Below are positions 21,049-29,505 of a stretch of DNA of 64,000 nt, piece by piece. The stretch covers positions 171,913-235,912 of the forward strand of contig JANQGQ010000009.1 in NCBI GenBank assembly GCA_028277185.1, given 5' to 3'. The DNA is from Woeseiaceae bacterium (GTDB lineage Bacteria > Pseudomonadota > Gammaproteobacteria > Steroidobacterales > Woeseiaceae). The stretch's first letter is position 1, and each line of letters starts with the position of its first letter. The notes below the pieces were generated by a model. It was given only the letters and a program-made list of their open reading frames with translations, was not told the origin of the DNA and ran no database searches. The position numbers and the translations under genes were made by a program.

Positions 21049-22057
21049 CGCGGCCGGGCAACAGCAGGTAAGCGTAAACGAACGCCCAGAGCACGGCGCC
21101 GACCGCGTACTTCACTCCGGCCGGCGGCCAGCTCGTCGACGACCAGAACGCTTCGACGAACGCCGCGACGAGGAGCATGAACGTACCGCCGTACACGAGG
21201 GGCAGGGCTTGAAGCGCCGCATCGCGAATCGCATGCCAGCGCCTCTTCCGTCCCGGCACGATTGCGCTGTAGCCGAGCTTCAGGCCGGCTGCCCCGAAGA
21301 TCGCAATCGCGGTCAGCTCGAACGCTCCATGCGCAATCACGAAAGTATAGAAGGTCTCGACGAAGCCCGCGGCGGTCAGGTGCGCGGCAACCGCGCCGAG
21401 ATAAATGCCGTTGAAGACCAGATAGAAGACGCTCCCGACGCCGAACAGGAGGCCGCCCGCGAAGGTCTGAAAGCCGATGGAGATGTTGTTGTAAATGTAA
21501 AAGCCAAACATCATCAGGTCGGTGTCGGCCTGCCGCTCCCGCCCGAGCCGGCGGTTCTCCGGATCGTACATGGACTCGAGACTCGCCACGTCCGCGGGCG
21601 AAATCATCGAGTAGATGAGATCCGGCTTGAGCAGAACGCCGGTCGCCATCCCCACGGCCGGCAGATAGAACACGAGATGCGCGGCAAGCGTAAAGCGCCA
21701 GTGACGCCGGAACGCCTGCGGAAAGTCGCGGGCGAAGAAGCGCAGGAACGCCGTGACGAACGGCAGCCGGGTTCTGTAGAGATGCTGATGGCCGTCGAGC
21801 GCCAGACGGCTCAGACGCTGTTCCAGCCCGGCGCTGTAGCGCCGGGCGCGCGTCAGCGCGAGGTGATGGCAGATTTGCCGGTAGAGCGCCGGAAACTCGC
21901 GCCCCATCGTCTGGCCAGTCGTCTCGCCCGTCGTCTCGCGATTTGTCTGAGCGGTCGTCCGGGCGCCAGCCCGGCGGCTTTTCCGGAGCGCCTGCAGACA
22001 GTCCTCGTAGCGGTCCCAGGTGTCGCGGTAGCGCGTCTCGAAAGCCTCCTGCTTCAT
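21038..22057 (-). CDS. Stage II sporulation protein M-like (SpoIIM/DUF95) membrane protein
   Basis: This 339-aa protein begins MKQEAFETRYRDTWDRYE. A cytoplasmic helical part precedes several membrane helices from about residue 125, including FYIYNNISIGFQTFAGG and FNGIYLGAV, which are hallmarks of SpoIIM homologues found in non-sporulating bacteria. The ATG chosen overlaps the RDD stop by 4 bases; the open frame extends further upstream but would lie inside the RDD gene. A Thr/Gly/Glu/Gln-rich low-complexity insert (residues about 34-52) is unusual. Confidence 0.85.
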   Translation of the reverse strand: MKQEAFETRYRDTWDRYEDCLQALRKSRRAGARTTAQTNRETTGETTGQTMGREFPALYRQICHHLALTRARRYSAGLEQRLSRLALDGHQHLYRTRLPFVTAFLRFFARDFPQAFRRHWRFTLAAHLVFYLPAVGMATGVLLKPDLIYSMISPADVASLESMYDPENRRLGRERQADTDLMMFGFYIYNNISIGFQTFAGGLLFGVGSVFYLVFNGIYLGAVAAHLTAAGFVETFYTFVIAHGAFELTAIAIFGAAGLKLGYSAIVPGRKRRWHAIRDAALQALPLVYGGTFMLLVAAFVEAFWSSTSWPPAGVKYAVGAVLWAFVYAYLLLPGRDES

Positions 22058-22731
22058 CGACCCACCCCCGCAAGCCAGTGCGCGTGACGCTTGAGCTGCT
22101 CCGCATCGACGCCGGGGATGATCGGGTCGAGCAGCTCCGCCAACTCGGCGACCCGATCGTCGTTGATGCCGCCCGCCCGCTCGGCGAAGCTCAACAGCGC
22201 CTGCTGCTCGTCGATCGCAAGCGGCACGTTGAGCGGCAGCGGCTTGCTGTCGTCGCGCACCGCGACGAGGCGTTCGGGCAGTCTGTGGACGACGATCGTG
22301 CCGGCCGCGAGGTCGCCGAGCCGCTGAAAGCGCGCGCTGAAGAATACGCTCAAGAAGCCGAGCAGGTAGCAACCGGGCAAGACGTCGACCGCGCGCAGGA
22401 GGTTGCGGATCACGGAGCCGGACCAGCCCACCGGCGTGCCGTTCGAGTTCATGACCTTGAGGCCCATGGCTTTCTTGCCCGGCGTCGCGCCGCCGGCAAA
22501 CACCTCGAACAGGACGTTGTACAGCCAGAACATGGCGAACAGGCCGATCAGAAACAGGCCGGAGCCAGCCGTACCCAGAAACTGCAGGGCGATCGCCGCC
22601 ACGAAGAAGCCTAAGAACTTGATGATTGCATCGATCAGCCAGGCCAGCGAACGCGCGGCGAGACCGGCGACAGGCAGCCGGAGTTCGATGCCCTCGGGTG
22701 TCGCTATGTTGTGGGTCGAGTCAAGCAGCAA
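22054..22731 (-). CDS. RDD-family membrane protein
   Basis: This 225-aa protein carries the RDD domain, with an early LAARSLAWLIDAIIK segment, membrane helices near residues 28-50 and 62-80, and the conserved GKKAMGLKVM and RNLLRAVDVLPG stretches. RDD proteins are putative transporters or envelope proteins. It opens the RDD-SpoIIM-DUF4129-DUF4350-MoxR-DUF58 string. Its start overlaps the end of the upstream reductase gene by 11 bases. Confidence 0.87.
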   Translation of the reverse strand: MLLDSTHNIATPEGIELRLPVAGLAARSLAWLIDAIIKFLGFFVAAIALQFLGTAGSGLFLIGLFAMFWLYNVLFEVFAGGATPGKKAMGLKVMNSNGTPVGWSGSVIRNLLRAVDVLPGCYLLGFLSVFFSARFQRLGDLAAGTIVVHRLPERLVAVRDDSKPLPLNVPLAIDEQQALLSFAERAGGINDDRVAELAELLDPIIPGVDAEQLKRHAHWLAGVGR

Positions 22732-23743
22732 TGGCTCCCTGGTCGCCGATGACGACGACGCTGCGGCCGGTCACCTCGCCGTCGAGATACGCCTGGAAGG
22801 CATCGGGAAGATCCTCGAAGGCGATTTCGCGATTGGCGATCGTCGCGAGACGACCGGGCGCGAGGTCGCCGGCCAGACGCGCCCAAACCGCAAGCCTGAG
22901 GTCGCGCGGCGTATCGACGGAGTTGATCCCCAACAGGCAAACCGCGCGCAGGATGAAGGGGATCACTGTCGTTTCGAGCCGGGGACTGGCGGCAAGCCCG
23001 ACACTCGCGATGTTGCCGCCGTAATCCGTCGTGCGCGTCAGCCACGCCAGGATGTCGCCGCCGACGTTGTCGATGGCGCCGGCCCACTGCGCCTTCTCGA
23101 GCGGCCGGGCGCCGATGTCGATGGCGCCGCGGTAGAGGATCCGGCGGGCGCCGATCGACTCGAGGTACCCGGCGGCAGACTCCTTGCCCGTCAGCGCGAC
23201 GGCTTCATAACCGCGGCCGTCCAGCATGTCGATCGCGAGACTGCCGACACCGCCGGTCGCGCCGGTCACGACGACAGGACCGTTCTCCGGCCGCTGGCCG
23301 TTTTGCTCCATCCGGTGGATCGCAAGCGCCGCGGTATAGCCCGCGGTGCCGATCTGCATCGCTTGAAAATTGGAAACCTGGTCTGGCAGCGGCACGCAGG
23401 CTTCGCTCGGCAAACGCGCGAACTCGGCATAGCCGCCGTCCAGGGTTTCCGACAGGCCGCAACCGTTGACGACGACCCGCGTGCCCGGCGGCAGTTCGAC
23501 GTCGCTCGAGCGGACGACCGTGCCGGCGAGATCGATGCCGCCGTTCAGCGGCATGCGCCGCAGGATTTTTGCCGCGCCCGTCGCCGCAAGCGCATCCTTA
23601 TAGTTGATCGAGGAATGACTCACGCGGACGACGACGTCCCCCGGCGTCAGGTCCTCGATGCGCATGGCGGCGAAGCCGCCGCGTGGCCGGCCATCGACGT
23701 CGTCGATCCGGAACGCTCTGAAGGTGTCGTCTGCGCTGGTCAT
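22721..23743 (-). CDS. acuI: YhdH/AcuI-type quinone oxidoreductase-like reductase
   Basis: This 340-aa medium-chain reductase belongs to the YhdH family. Characterised AcuI proteins reduce acryloyl-CoA to propionyl-CoA with NADPH. Seen are HSSINYKDALAATG, GIDLAGTV, and the nucleotide-binding motif VVVTGATGGVGSLAIDML. The ATG at 23741-23743 has an AAAGG site 6 bases before it; a TTG at 23761 is also in frame. Its product would feed the prpBCD pathway 8 kb away, but the overlap with the RDD gene ties its expression to the MoxR cluster. Confidence 0.8.
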   Translation of the reverse strand: MTSADDTFRAFRIDDVDGRPRGGFAAMRIEDLTPGDVVVRVSHSSINYKDALAATGAAKILRRMPLNGGIDLAGTVVRSSDVELPPGTRVVVNGCGLSETLDGGYAEFARLPSEACVPLPDQVSNFQAMQIGTAGYTAALAIHRMEQNGQRPENGPVVVTGATGGVGSLAIDMLDGRGYEAVALTGKESAAGYLESIGARRILYRGAIDIGARPLEKAQWAGAIDNVGGDILAWLTRTTDYGGNIASVGLAASPRLETTVIPFILRAVCLLGINSVDTPRDLRLAVWARLAGDLAPGRLATIANREIAFEDLPDAFQAYLDGEVTGRSVVVIGDQGAIAA

Positions 23744-23860
23744 CGCCAACCTTTCGGGCAAGCCTCCCGAAAAAACCCAGTGTACACGCTCGTCCGGAAG
23801 CGATAGCCGGCCGTTAGCGCCGCCGTGTCGGGCTTAACGCGGCTCCGCTACGCCGGGCTG

Positions 23861-24463
23861 CTAGTCGCGCTTGGTCGTGGTGGTCAGACCCTTCATCCCG
23901 GCGTAGTAGGCAGCAAGCGCCTTGATATCGGCGTCGCTCAGTCCGGCCGCCATCGGCATCATCAGTGCGTTCTTGCGCACCCCATCCCGGTATTGCCTGA
24001 GCGAATGTTCGAGATAGTCCTCGTGCTGTCCGGCAAGCGTCGGCCACGCGGGCTGGACGCCGATACCGTTCGGTCCATGACAGGCAACACAGGTTGCGGC
24101 CTTGTCGAAGGGCGGGGCGGGCTCACCGCCGGCCGCAATCGTCTCGTTCGGGAACCTTGCGAAATACGCCGCGAGATCGTCGATCTCCTGATCGCTCAGG
24201 GATACGGCCTGGCCCTGCATCGTGCCGTGCTGACGCTCGCCGGCCCGGTAGCCGCGAAGCGCGGCGGCGAGGTACTCCGCCTTTTGCCCGCCGAGCTTCG
24301 GTACGCGAAACGACGGATAGGCGTTGCGATAGCCCTCGATCCCGTGACAGCCGAGGCAGGAGTAGGCCAGCGCCTCGCCACGGTCCGGATCGCCTTCGGC
24401 CCACAGCGGCGCCGCAAGCAGCAGAAGGACAAGCAGCGTTGCCCGGATCAAAGCCAAGTTCAT
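23861..24463 (-). CDS. Dihaem cytochrome c4-like protein
   Basis: This 200-aa periplasmic electron carrier has a Sec signal peptide ending LWA|EGDP and two class I cytochrome domains. Haem sites are CLGCH (residues about 36-40) and CVACH (about 125-129). Axial methionines are likely in the QHGTMQG and NALMMPMAAGL segments. Length and two-fold repeat fit cytochrome c4, which donates electrons to terminal oxidases. It lies 117 bases upstream of acuI on the same strand. Confidence 0.92.
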   Translation of the reverse strand: MNLALIRATLLVLLLLAAPLWAEGDPDRGEALAYSCLGCHGIEGYRNAYPSFRVPKLGGQKAEYLAAALRGYRAGERQHGTMQGQAVSLSDQEIDDLAAYFARFPNETIAAGGEPAPPFDKAATCVACHGPNGIGVQPAWPTLAGQHEDYLEHSLRQYRDGVRKNALMMPMAAGLSDADIKALAAYYAGMKGLTTTTKRD

Positions 24464-24643
24464 TTCAGGGTAAACCCTTTAGTCTTCGAGAGTTTTTTGC
24501 GGCAGGAGGCCGGAGCTCGACCCGAGCGCTGGAGCGGTATGGTAGAGACACTTCGCGCGGATTTCCACACACGCGGTCGGCGTTCCGGTAGCATCGCGGC
24601 TCTCGGATCGGCCAGTCCGATCGTCTCGATGAAGATCGTCCCG

Positions 24644-25951
24644 ATGAAGAAAGGCATCGTCGTTCTGCTCGTGGGCCTCGCGATCGTGGTTCTGATTTCG
24701 CCGGGCCTCGTCGGCAAGCTTGCGGAACGGAACCTCGACGAGAGCATCCGCGCGGGAACCGTGGAAAACGAAGACGTCGTCGTCACCGCGTCGGCTTTCG
24801 AACGCGGCTGGTTCACTACCGAAGGCCAGCATCGCATCGAGCTCAAGGGCGGCGACCTGGGCGCCGGCGTTCGCGAGTTTCTGGAACTGGACCCGGACGC
24901 TCCGCTGCCCGTGCTCGTGATCGACACGCGCGTCGATCACGGCCTGATCCCGCTGGCGTCGATGGGCCGGGAAGACGGTTCGCTTGCACCCGGCCTCGGG
25001 GACGCCGTCTCGACGCTGCACCTCGAGATGCCCGACGGCAGCACGGTCGAGCTGCCGGGCGCCGTCAACTCGAGCATCGGCCTCACCGGCAATCTGGTGT
25101 CGGACTACGCACTGCCAGCCGGATCGTTCTCCGGGAACGGGGTTAACGTAGCGTGGGGCGACGCAAGCATCGAGGTCGCGGCGAAAGCCAGCACGGGCCG
25201 CGTGAGCGTCGACGCCGATATCGCGTCGCTTAAGCTGGACAGCGGCGGTGAATCGTCGCGCGCCACGCACCTGCGCCTGAGCGGTGAGCAGCGGCCGTCC
25301 GGCTTCGGCTACGCTCTGGGCGAAGGGCGGCTCGAAATCGAGACGCTCGACACTACGGTCAGCGAGTCGCTTGGGCCGCTCGTCATGAACGGCGAGGGCC
25401 GCATCGAAGACGACCGCCTGCGGCTCGACTTCGACATGGATATCGCCGCCGAAGCGCCCGGTATCGGCGACACGCGTTCGCTGGTCGAGATAACGCTCAG
25501 CGATCTCGATCCCGAAGCGTTTGGCCGTTTCCTGAGGAAGTACCAGGCCGTAGCACGCCAGCGGAGTCTGAGCCCGGAACAAATGACGGCCCAGCTGGAC
25601 CCGGAAGCGCAGGCGCTCGTCGCCGGCGGGCTCTCGCTCGACATACCGCGCCTCGATCTGACGCTGCCCGCCGGAACGCTTCAGAGCACGCTCGAGCTTC
25701 GGATAGACGCCACGGACCCCGACGACTTCGCCTGGTCGCGCCTGATGCTCGGCACCGAGGCCTCCGCGGACGTCCGCATCCCCGAGCCGCTGATGGACTT
25801 CGTTCTCGCGGCAAACCCCCAGGCCGCCGCCGCGATCGGCATGGGTTTCCTGAAGAAGGACGGCGACGCCTATGTAAGCGAGATCCGCTACGCGAAGGGA
25901 ATTCTCGCCGTCAACGGGGCCCCGATGTCCATTCCGCTGCCGATGCCGTAG
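24644..25951 (+). CDS. YdgA-like DUF945 family protein
   Basis: This 435-aa protein has a single N-terminal hydrophobic segment (MKKGIVVLLVGLAIVVLISP), which is a membrane anchor or signal, and a long beta-rich region of the DUF945/YdgA type. An early motif is SAFERGWFTTEGQHRIEL, and a later one is PEAFGRFLRKYQ. An ATG 15 bases upstream (24629) is also possible; neither has a clear ribosome site. The family may be periplasmic or inner-membrane associated, and its function is unknown. It is convergent with the ABC ATPase gene. Confidence 0.78.
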   Translation: MKKGIVVLLVGLAIVVLISPGLVGKLAERNLDESIRAGTVENEDVVVTASAFERGWFTTEGQHRIELKGGDLGAGVREFLELDPDAPLPVLVIDTRVDHGLIPLASMGREDGSLAPGLGDAVSTLHLEMPDGSTVELPGAVNSSIGLTGNLVSDYALPAGSFSGNGVNVAWGDASIEVAAKASTGRVSVDADIASLKLDSGGESSRATHLRLSGEQRPSGFGYALGEGRLEIETLDTTVSESLGPLVMNGEGRIEDDRLRLDFDMDIAAEAPGIGDTRSLVEITLSDLDPEAFGRFLRKYQAVARQRSLSPEQMTAQLDPEAQALVAGGLSLDIPRLDLTLPAGTLQSTLELRIDATDPDDFAWSRLMLGTEASADVRIPEPLMDFVLAANPQAAAAIGMGFLKKDGDAYVSEIRYAKGILAVNGAPMSIPLPMP

Positions 25952-25962
25952 CGGCGCAGCGG

Positions 25963-27729
25963 CTACCCCGGGGTCGTTACAAGCTCCGGGTCCTCGGCGC
26001 GCCAGCAGGCGACCCGCCGCGGCTCGCCGCCGATCCGCTCCAGTGCCGGGCGTCCGGCAACGCAGCGCGGCTCCGACCAGCGGCAGCGCGGATGAAACGC
26101 GCAACCCGAAGGCGGAGCAAGCGGCGACGGAATCTCGCCCGACAGACTGTTCCGGCCCGCGGGGCGTAGCGGATCCGGCACCGGCACGGCGTCGATGAGC
26201 GCCCGGGTGTACGGATGTCGCGGGTTCCCGAAGACGGCGTCGGTCTCGCCGGCTTCGACGATGCGGCCCAGATACATGACGGCGACGCGATGCGCGATCT
26301 GCCGGACCACCGCGAGGTCGTGCGCGATGAAGAGTATCCCGAGACCGGTATTCGCCTGAACCGCCTTGAGCCGCGCCAGCAAACGCGCCCGCACGCTGCC
26401 GTCGAGGGCGGCGACGGCCTCGTCGCAGACGAGCAGCTCGGGCCGCAACACGAGCGCCCGGGCGATCGCGGTCCGTTGCGCCTGACCGCCGGAGAGTTCG
26501 TGTGGATAGCGGCCGAGGTACTCCGGACCCAGACCCACGTCGGCAAGCGCAGCCTCCACGCGCCGGCGGACCTCCTCGCGGGCGAGGCCGGGCTCGTGGA
26601 CCCGGAGCGGTTCCGCGACGATCTCCGCAACCTTCATGCCCGGCGACAGCGAACCGGCCGGGTCCTGAAACACGAGCTGAATCCGCCGTTTCAGGCCGAG
26701 ATCGCGCTCGGCAAGCGTGGCGCCGAGCCGCTTGCCCGCAAACACGACGGATCCGCCGGCGGGCGCCACCAGCCCGCACAGCGCCCGCGCGACGCTGGTC
26801 TTGCCCGAGCCGGATTCTCCGACCACGGCCAGCGTCTCGCCGCGGCGCAATGCCAGACTGAGCTCGCGGACGGCGGCAAGCCGCTGGCTCCGGCCCGCCG
26901 GATAGCCGACGGACAGCGCGTCGGCGCTCATCAGGAAATCGCTATCGCCGGCGGGCGGCGAGTCCACGGCAAGATCGGTGGCGGCTCCGATGAGCGCTTG
27001 CGTAGCCGCGTGTTCCGGAGCGCGGAACACCGTCGCCGTGCTGCCGCTTTCGACCAGCCGTCCGGATTCCATCACGAGCATGCGTTCGCAATGACCGGCG
27101 ATTACGCCGAGATCGTGGGTGATCAGCAGCAGCGACGTGTGGTCCCGCAGGCGGTCCAGGAGTTCGAGTATCTGCGCCTGCACGGTGACGTCGAGGGCCG
27201 TCGTGGGTTCGTCGGCAATCAGGAGATCCGGCTTGCCGAGCAAGGCTGCCGCGATCATGACCCGCTGGCGCATGCCGCCGGACAGCTCGTGCGGATAGGC
27301 GGCAAGCTGGCGGCGCGGATCGGGCAGACCGACGTCCGCGAGTGCCGCCTCCGCGCGGGCCAGCGCGTCCGGTCCGCGCGCCAGATCGTGCGCGTGGAGG
27401 ATCGCGGTCAGCTGGCGGCCGATCGTCAGATAAGGGTTCAGCGCCAGCGACGGATCCTGGAACACGATCGCCAGGCTGACGCTGCGCAGCCGGTTCATTG
27501 CCTTGCGGCCGAGCCCGCGGAGATCCGTGCCGGCGAAGCGGATCGAACCGCCGACCGCCGCCGTAGCGGGCAAGAGACCCATCACGGCGAGTGCCGTCTG
27601 ACTCTTGCCCGAGCCCGATTCGCCGACCAGGCCTAAGGCTTCGCCGGGCTCGAGGGCAAACGACAGATCGTCAACGACCGCGTCGGCGCCGTAGCGAACC
27701 GTCAGCGCGTCGACCTCGAGCAGGCTCAC
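25963..27729 (-). CDS. Fused two-domain oligopeptide ABC transporter ATPase
   Basis: This 588-aa protein joins two nucleotide-binding domains, as in YejF and other DppD-DppF fusions, and powers peptide uptake. The first half has [18 protein letters not shown] and [10 protein letters not shown]; the second has [18 protein letters not shown] and CDEAVAALD. Replacement of the usual DEPT by DEAV in the second Walker B is uncommon, but the catalytic Glu stays. The C-terminal oligopeptide domain carries a cysteine cluster (GCAFHPRC...EPRC...ACW). The GTG start overlaps the permease stop (GTGA). Confidence 0.93.
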   Translation of the reverse strand: MSLLEVDALTVRYGADAVVDDLSFALEPGEALGLVGESGSGKSQTALAVMGLLPATAAVGGSIRFAGTDLRGLGRKAMNRLRSVSLAIVFQDPSLALNPYLTIGRQLTAILHAHDLARGPDALARAEAALADVGLPDPRRQLAAYPHELSGGMRQRVMIAAALLGKPDLLIADEPTTALDVTVQAQILELLDRLRDHTSLLLITHDLGVIAGHCERMLVMESGRLVESGSTATVFRAPEHAATQALIGAATDLAVDSPPAGDSDFLMSADALSVGYPAGRSQRLAAVRELSLALRRGETLAVVGESGSGKTSVARALCGLVAPAGGSVVFAGKRLGATLAERDLGLKRRIQLVFQDPAGSLSPGMKVAEIVAEPLRVHEPGLAREEVRRRVEAALADVGLGPEYLGRYPHELSGGQAQRTAIARALVLRPELLVCDEAVAALDGSVRARLLARLKAVQANTGLGILFIAHDLAVVRQIAHRVAVMYLGRIVEAGETDAVFGNPRHPYTRALIDAVPVPDPLRPAGRNSLSGEIPSPLAPPSGCAFHPRCRWSEPRCVAGRPALERIGGEPRRVACWRAEDPELVTTPG

Positions 27730-28583
27730 GGCGTATCCCGCCGGCCGAGACGAACGTCGACGGCATCGCGCAGGCCGTCGCCCAGAAAATTGAAGCACAG
27801 CAAGACGACGAAGAGCACCGCGGACGGCAGCAGCAGTACCCACGGCGCAGACTCCAGCGGTCCCACGCCGCCCGCGACGAGCGTACCGAGCGAGGTCGCC
27901 GGCGCCTGCACGCCGAGACCCAGGAAGCTCAGGAACGATTCGACGAGGATGACCTGTGGAATCGTCAGCGTCAGATAGACGAGGACGACGCCGAGCAGGT
28001 TCGGCGCGATGTGCCGCAAGAGGATACGCGGAGTCGGAACTCCGACGAGCTTCGCGGCGGCAACGAAGTCGCGTTGCTTGAGGCTCAGCGTCTGACCGCG
28101 GACGATGCGCGCCATGTCGAGCCAGTTGACGGCGCCGATTGCGATAAAGATGAGAAGGAAGCTGCGCTCGAAGACGACCATGAGCAGAATGACGAAGAAG
28201 ATGAACGGCAGCGCGTACAGCGCATCGACGAAGCGCATCATCACCGCGTCGAGCCGACCGCCCGCGAAACCCGCGACGAGTCCGTAGGCGACGCCGATGA
28301 CGAGGCTGACCGCGCTCGACACGACCGCGACGAGCAAGGTCGTCCGCAATCCCTCGAGCGTGCGCACGAAGAGATCGCGCCCGAGCTGGTCGGTGCCGAA
28401 CCAGTGCCCGCCGCTGAGCGACGGCGGCTCGAGAATGCGGTCGAAGTCGGCGTCGATCGCCGTGTGCGGGCTCAGCGCGGGGCCCACGACCGCCACCACC
28501 GTCGCGACGAGCAACACGGCAAGCGTCCGGCGCACGACCGGTATCGAGCCGAGGCGCCTGCCGATATCGCCGGCCGCGCTCAC
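27726..28583 (-). CDS. Oligopeptide ABC transporter permease (OppC/YejE type)
   Basis: This 285-aa inner-membrane permease has an N-terminal helix (residues about 15-38), a periplasmic stretch containing HWFGTDQLGRDLFVRTLEG, which is the classic OppC/DppC motif, and the EAA loop region AAKLVGVPTPRILLRHIAPN. Its start overlaps the preceding permease gene by 4 bases, and its stop overlaps the ATPase gene by 3 bases. Confidence 0.95.
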   Translation of the reverse strand: MSAAGDIGRRLGSIPVVRRTLAVLLVATVVAVVGPALSPHTAIDADFDRILEPPSLSGGHWFGTDQLGRDLFVRTLEGLRTTLLVAVVSSAVSLVIGVAYGLVAGFAGGRLDAVMMRFVDALYALPFIFFVILLMVVFERSFLLIFIAIGAVNWLDMARIVRGQTLSLKQRDFVAAAKLVGVPTPRILLRHIAPNLLGVVLVYLTLTIPQVILVESFLSFLGLGVQAPATSLGTLVAGGVGPLESAPWVLLLPSAVLFVVLLCFNFLGDGLRDAVDVRLGRRDTP

Positions 28584-29503
28584 GTGAGTCGAATCCTCGG
28601 GTCGAGCGTTGCGTAGAGGATGTCGACCGCGAGGTTCAGCAGCACGATCAGCGTCGCATAGAACACGACGATGCCGAGGACCAGCGTGTAGTCGCGGTTC
28701 AGCGCCCCATTGACGAAGAATTGTCCGAGTCCGGGGATGCCGAACACCTGCTCGATAACGACGGATCCGGTGAGAATCCCCGCGATCGCCGGGCCGAGGT
28801 ACGACAGCACCGGAACGAGTGCCGGTCGGGCGGCGTGCACGAGCAGCAGCGTAGAGGTCGGCAGGCCCTGGGCGCGCGCCGTTCGGATGTAGTCGCTCTC
28901 GAGTACCTCGATGAGGCCCGCGCGGGTCAGCCGCGCGATGTGCGCAACCTGCGGCAAGGCAAGCGCGACCACGGGCAGCACGAGCCGGCTTATGCCCCCG
29001 CTGCCGCTCCAGCCGACGGGCAGCCAGTCGAGGCTCACGCCGAACGCCAGGACGAGCAACGGGGCGATCACGAAAACCGGAATCGAGATTCCGGTCATGC
29101 TGAGCGCCATGACCCCGCGATCGAGTGCCGTGTTGGGCCTCAGCGCCGCGACGGCGCCGGCCGAGATACCGAGCGCCAGTGCAAGCAGCATCGCCAGCCC
29201 GCCGATCATCAGCGATAGCGGAAAGGCCTGGGCGATGAGCTGGCCGACCGTGTAGTCGCGATAGCCGTACGACGGACCGAAGTCTCCGGTCAGGACGCCG
29301 CCGACGTAGCGCAGGAACTGGGTCGGCAACGGTTCATCGAGATGGTAGGCCGCGAGGAGGTTCGCTTCGAGTTCGGCCGGCAGGACCCGTTCCTCGTCGA
29401 ACGGACCGCCGGGCGCGGCGCGGACCAGCAGAAATGCGCCGAGAACGACGAGAAACAGCGTCGGTATCGCGGCCAGCAGGCGACGCAGGGTAAACGCCAG
29501 CAA
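28580..29503 (-). CDS. Oligopeptide ABC transporter permease (OppB/YejB type)
   Basis: This 307-aa permease begins LLAFTLRRLLAAIPTLFLVV, typical of OppB, with TTG as the only sensible start, 2 bases after the binding-protein stop. It has six predicted helices and the EAA motif ARAQGLPTSTLLLVHAARPAL, and ends in PRIRLT. Length equals E. coli OppB (306). A much longer open frame upstream is a shadow of the binding-protein gene. Confidence 0.93.
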   Translation of the reverse strand: MLAFTLRRLLAAIPTLFLVVLGAFLLVRAAPGGPFDEERVLPAELEANLLAAYHLDEPLPTQFLRYVGGVLTGDFGPSYGYRDYTVGQLIAQAFPLSLMIGGLAMLLALALGISAGAVAALRPNTALDRGVMALSMTGISIPVFVIAPLLVLAFGVSLDWLPVGWSGSGGISRLVLPVVALALPQVAHIARLTRAGLIEVLESDYIRTARAQGLPTSTLLLVHAARPALVPVLSYLGPAIAGILTGSVVIEQVFGIPGLGQFFVNGALNRDYTLVLGIVVFYATLIVLLNLAVDILYATLDPRIRLT

Positions 29504-29505
29504 GG

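Noticed and set aside
23825..24643. Long N-terminal extension of the DUF945 gene
   Set aside because: It runs opposite the cytochrome c4 gene and lacks the family sequence; the protein has a clean signal/anchor at 24644.
24464..24643. Regulatory element in the cytochrome c4/DUF945 divergent gap
   Set aside because: Only a 4 bp inverted repeat (AGGG-taaa-CCCT) and no convincing promoter pair could be found.
24479..26779. 766-codon minus-strand frame across the DUF945 and ABC ATPase genes
   Set aside because: It spans two well-supported genes, has Arg/Ala-rich composition and no motif. It is an antisense artefact.
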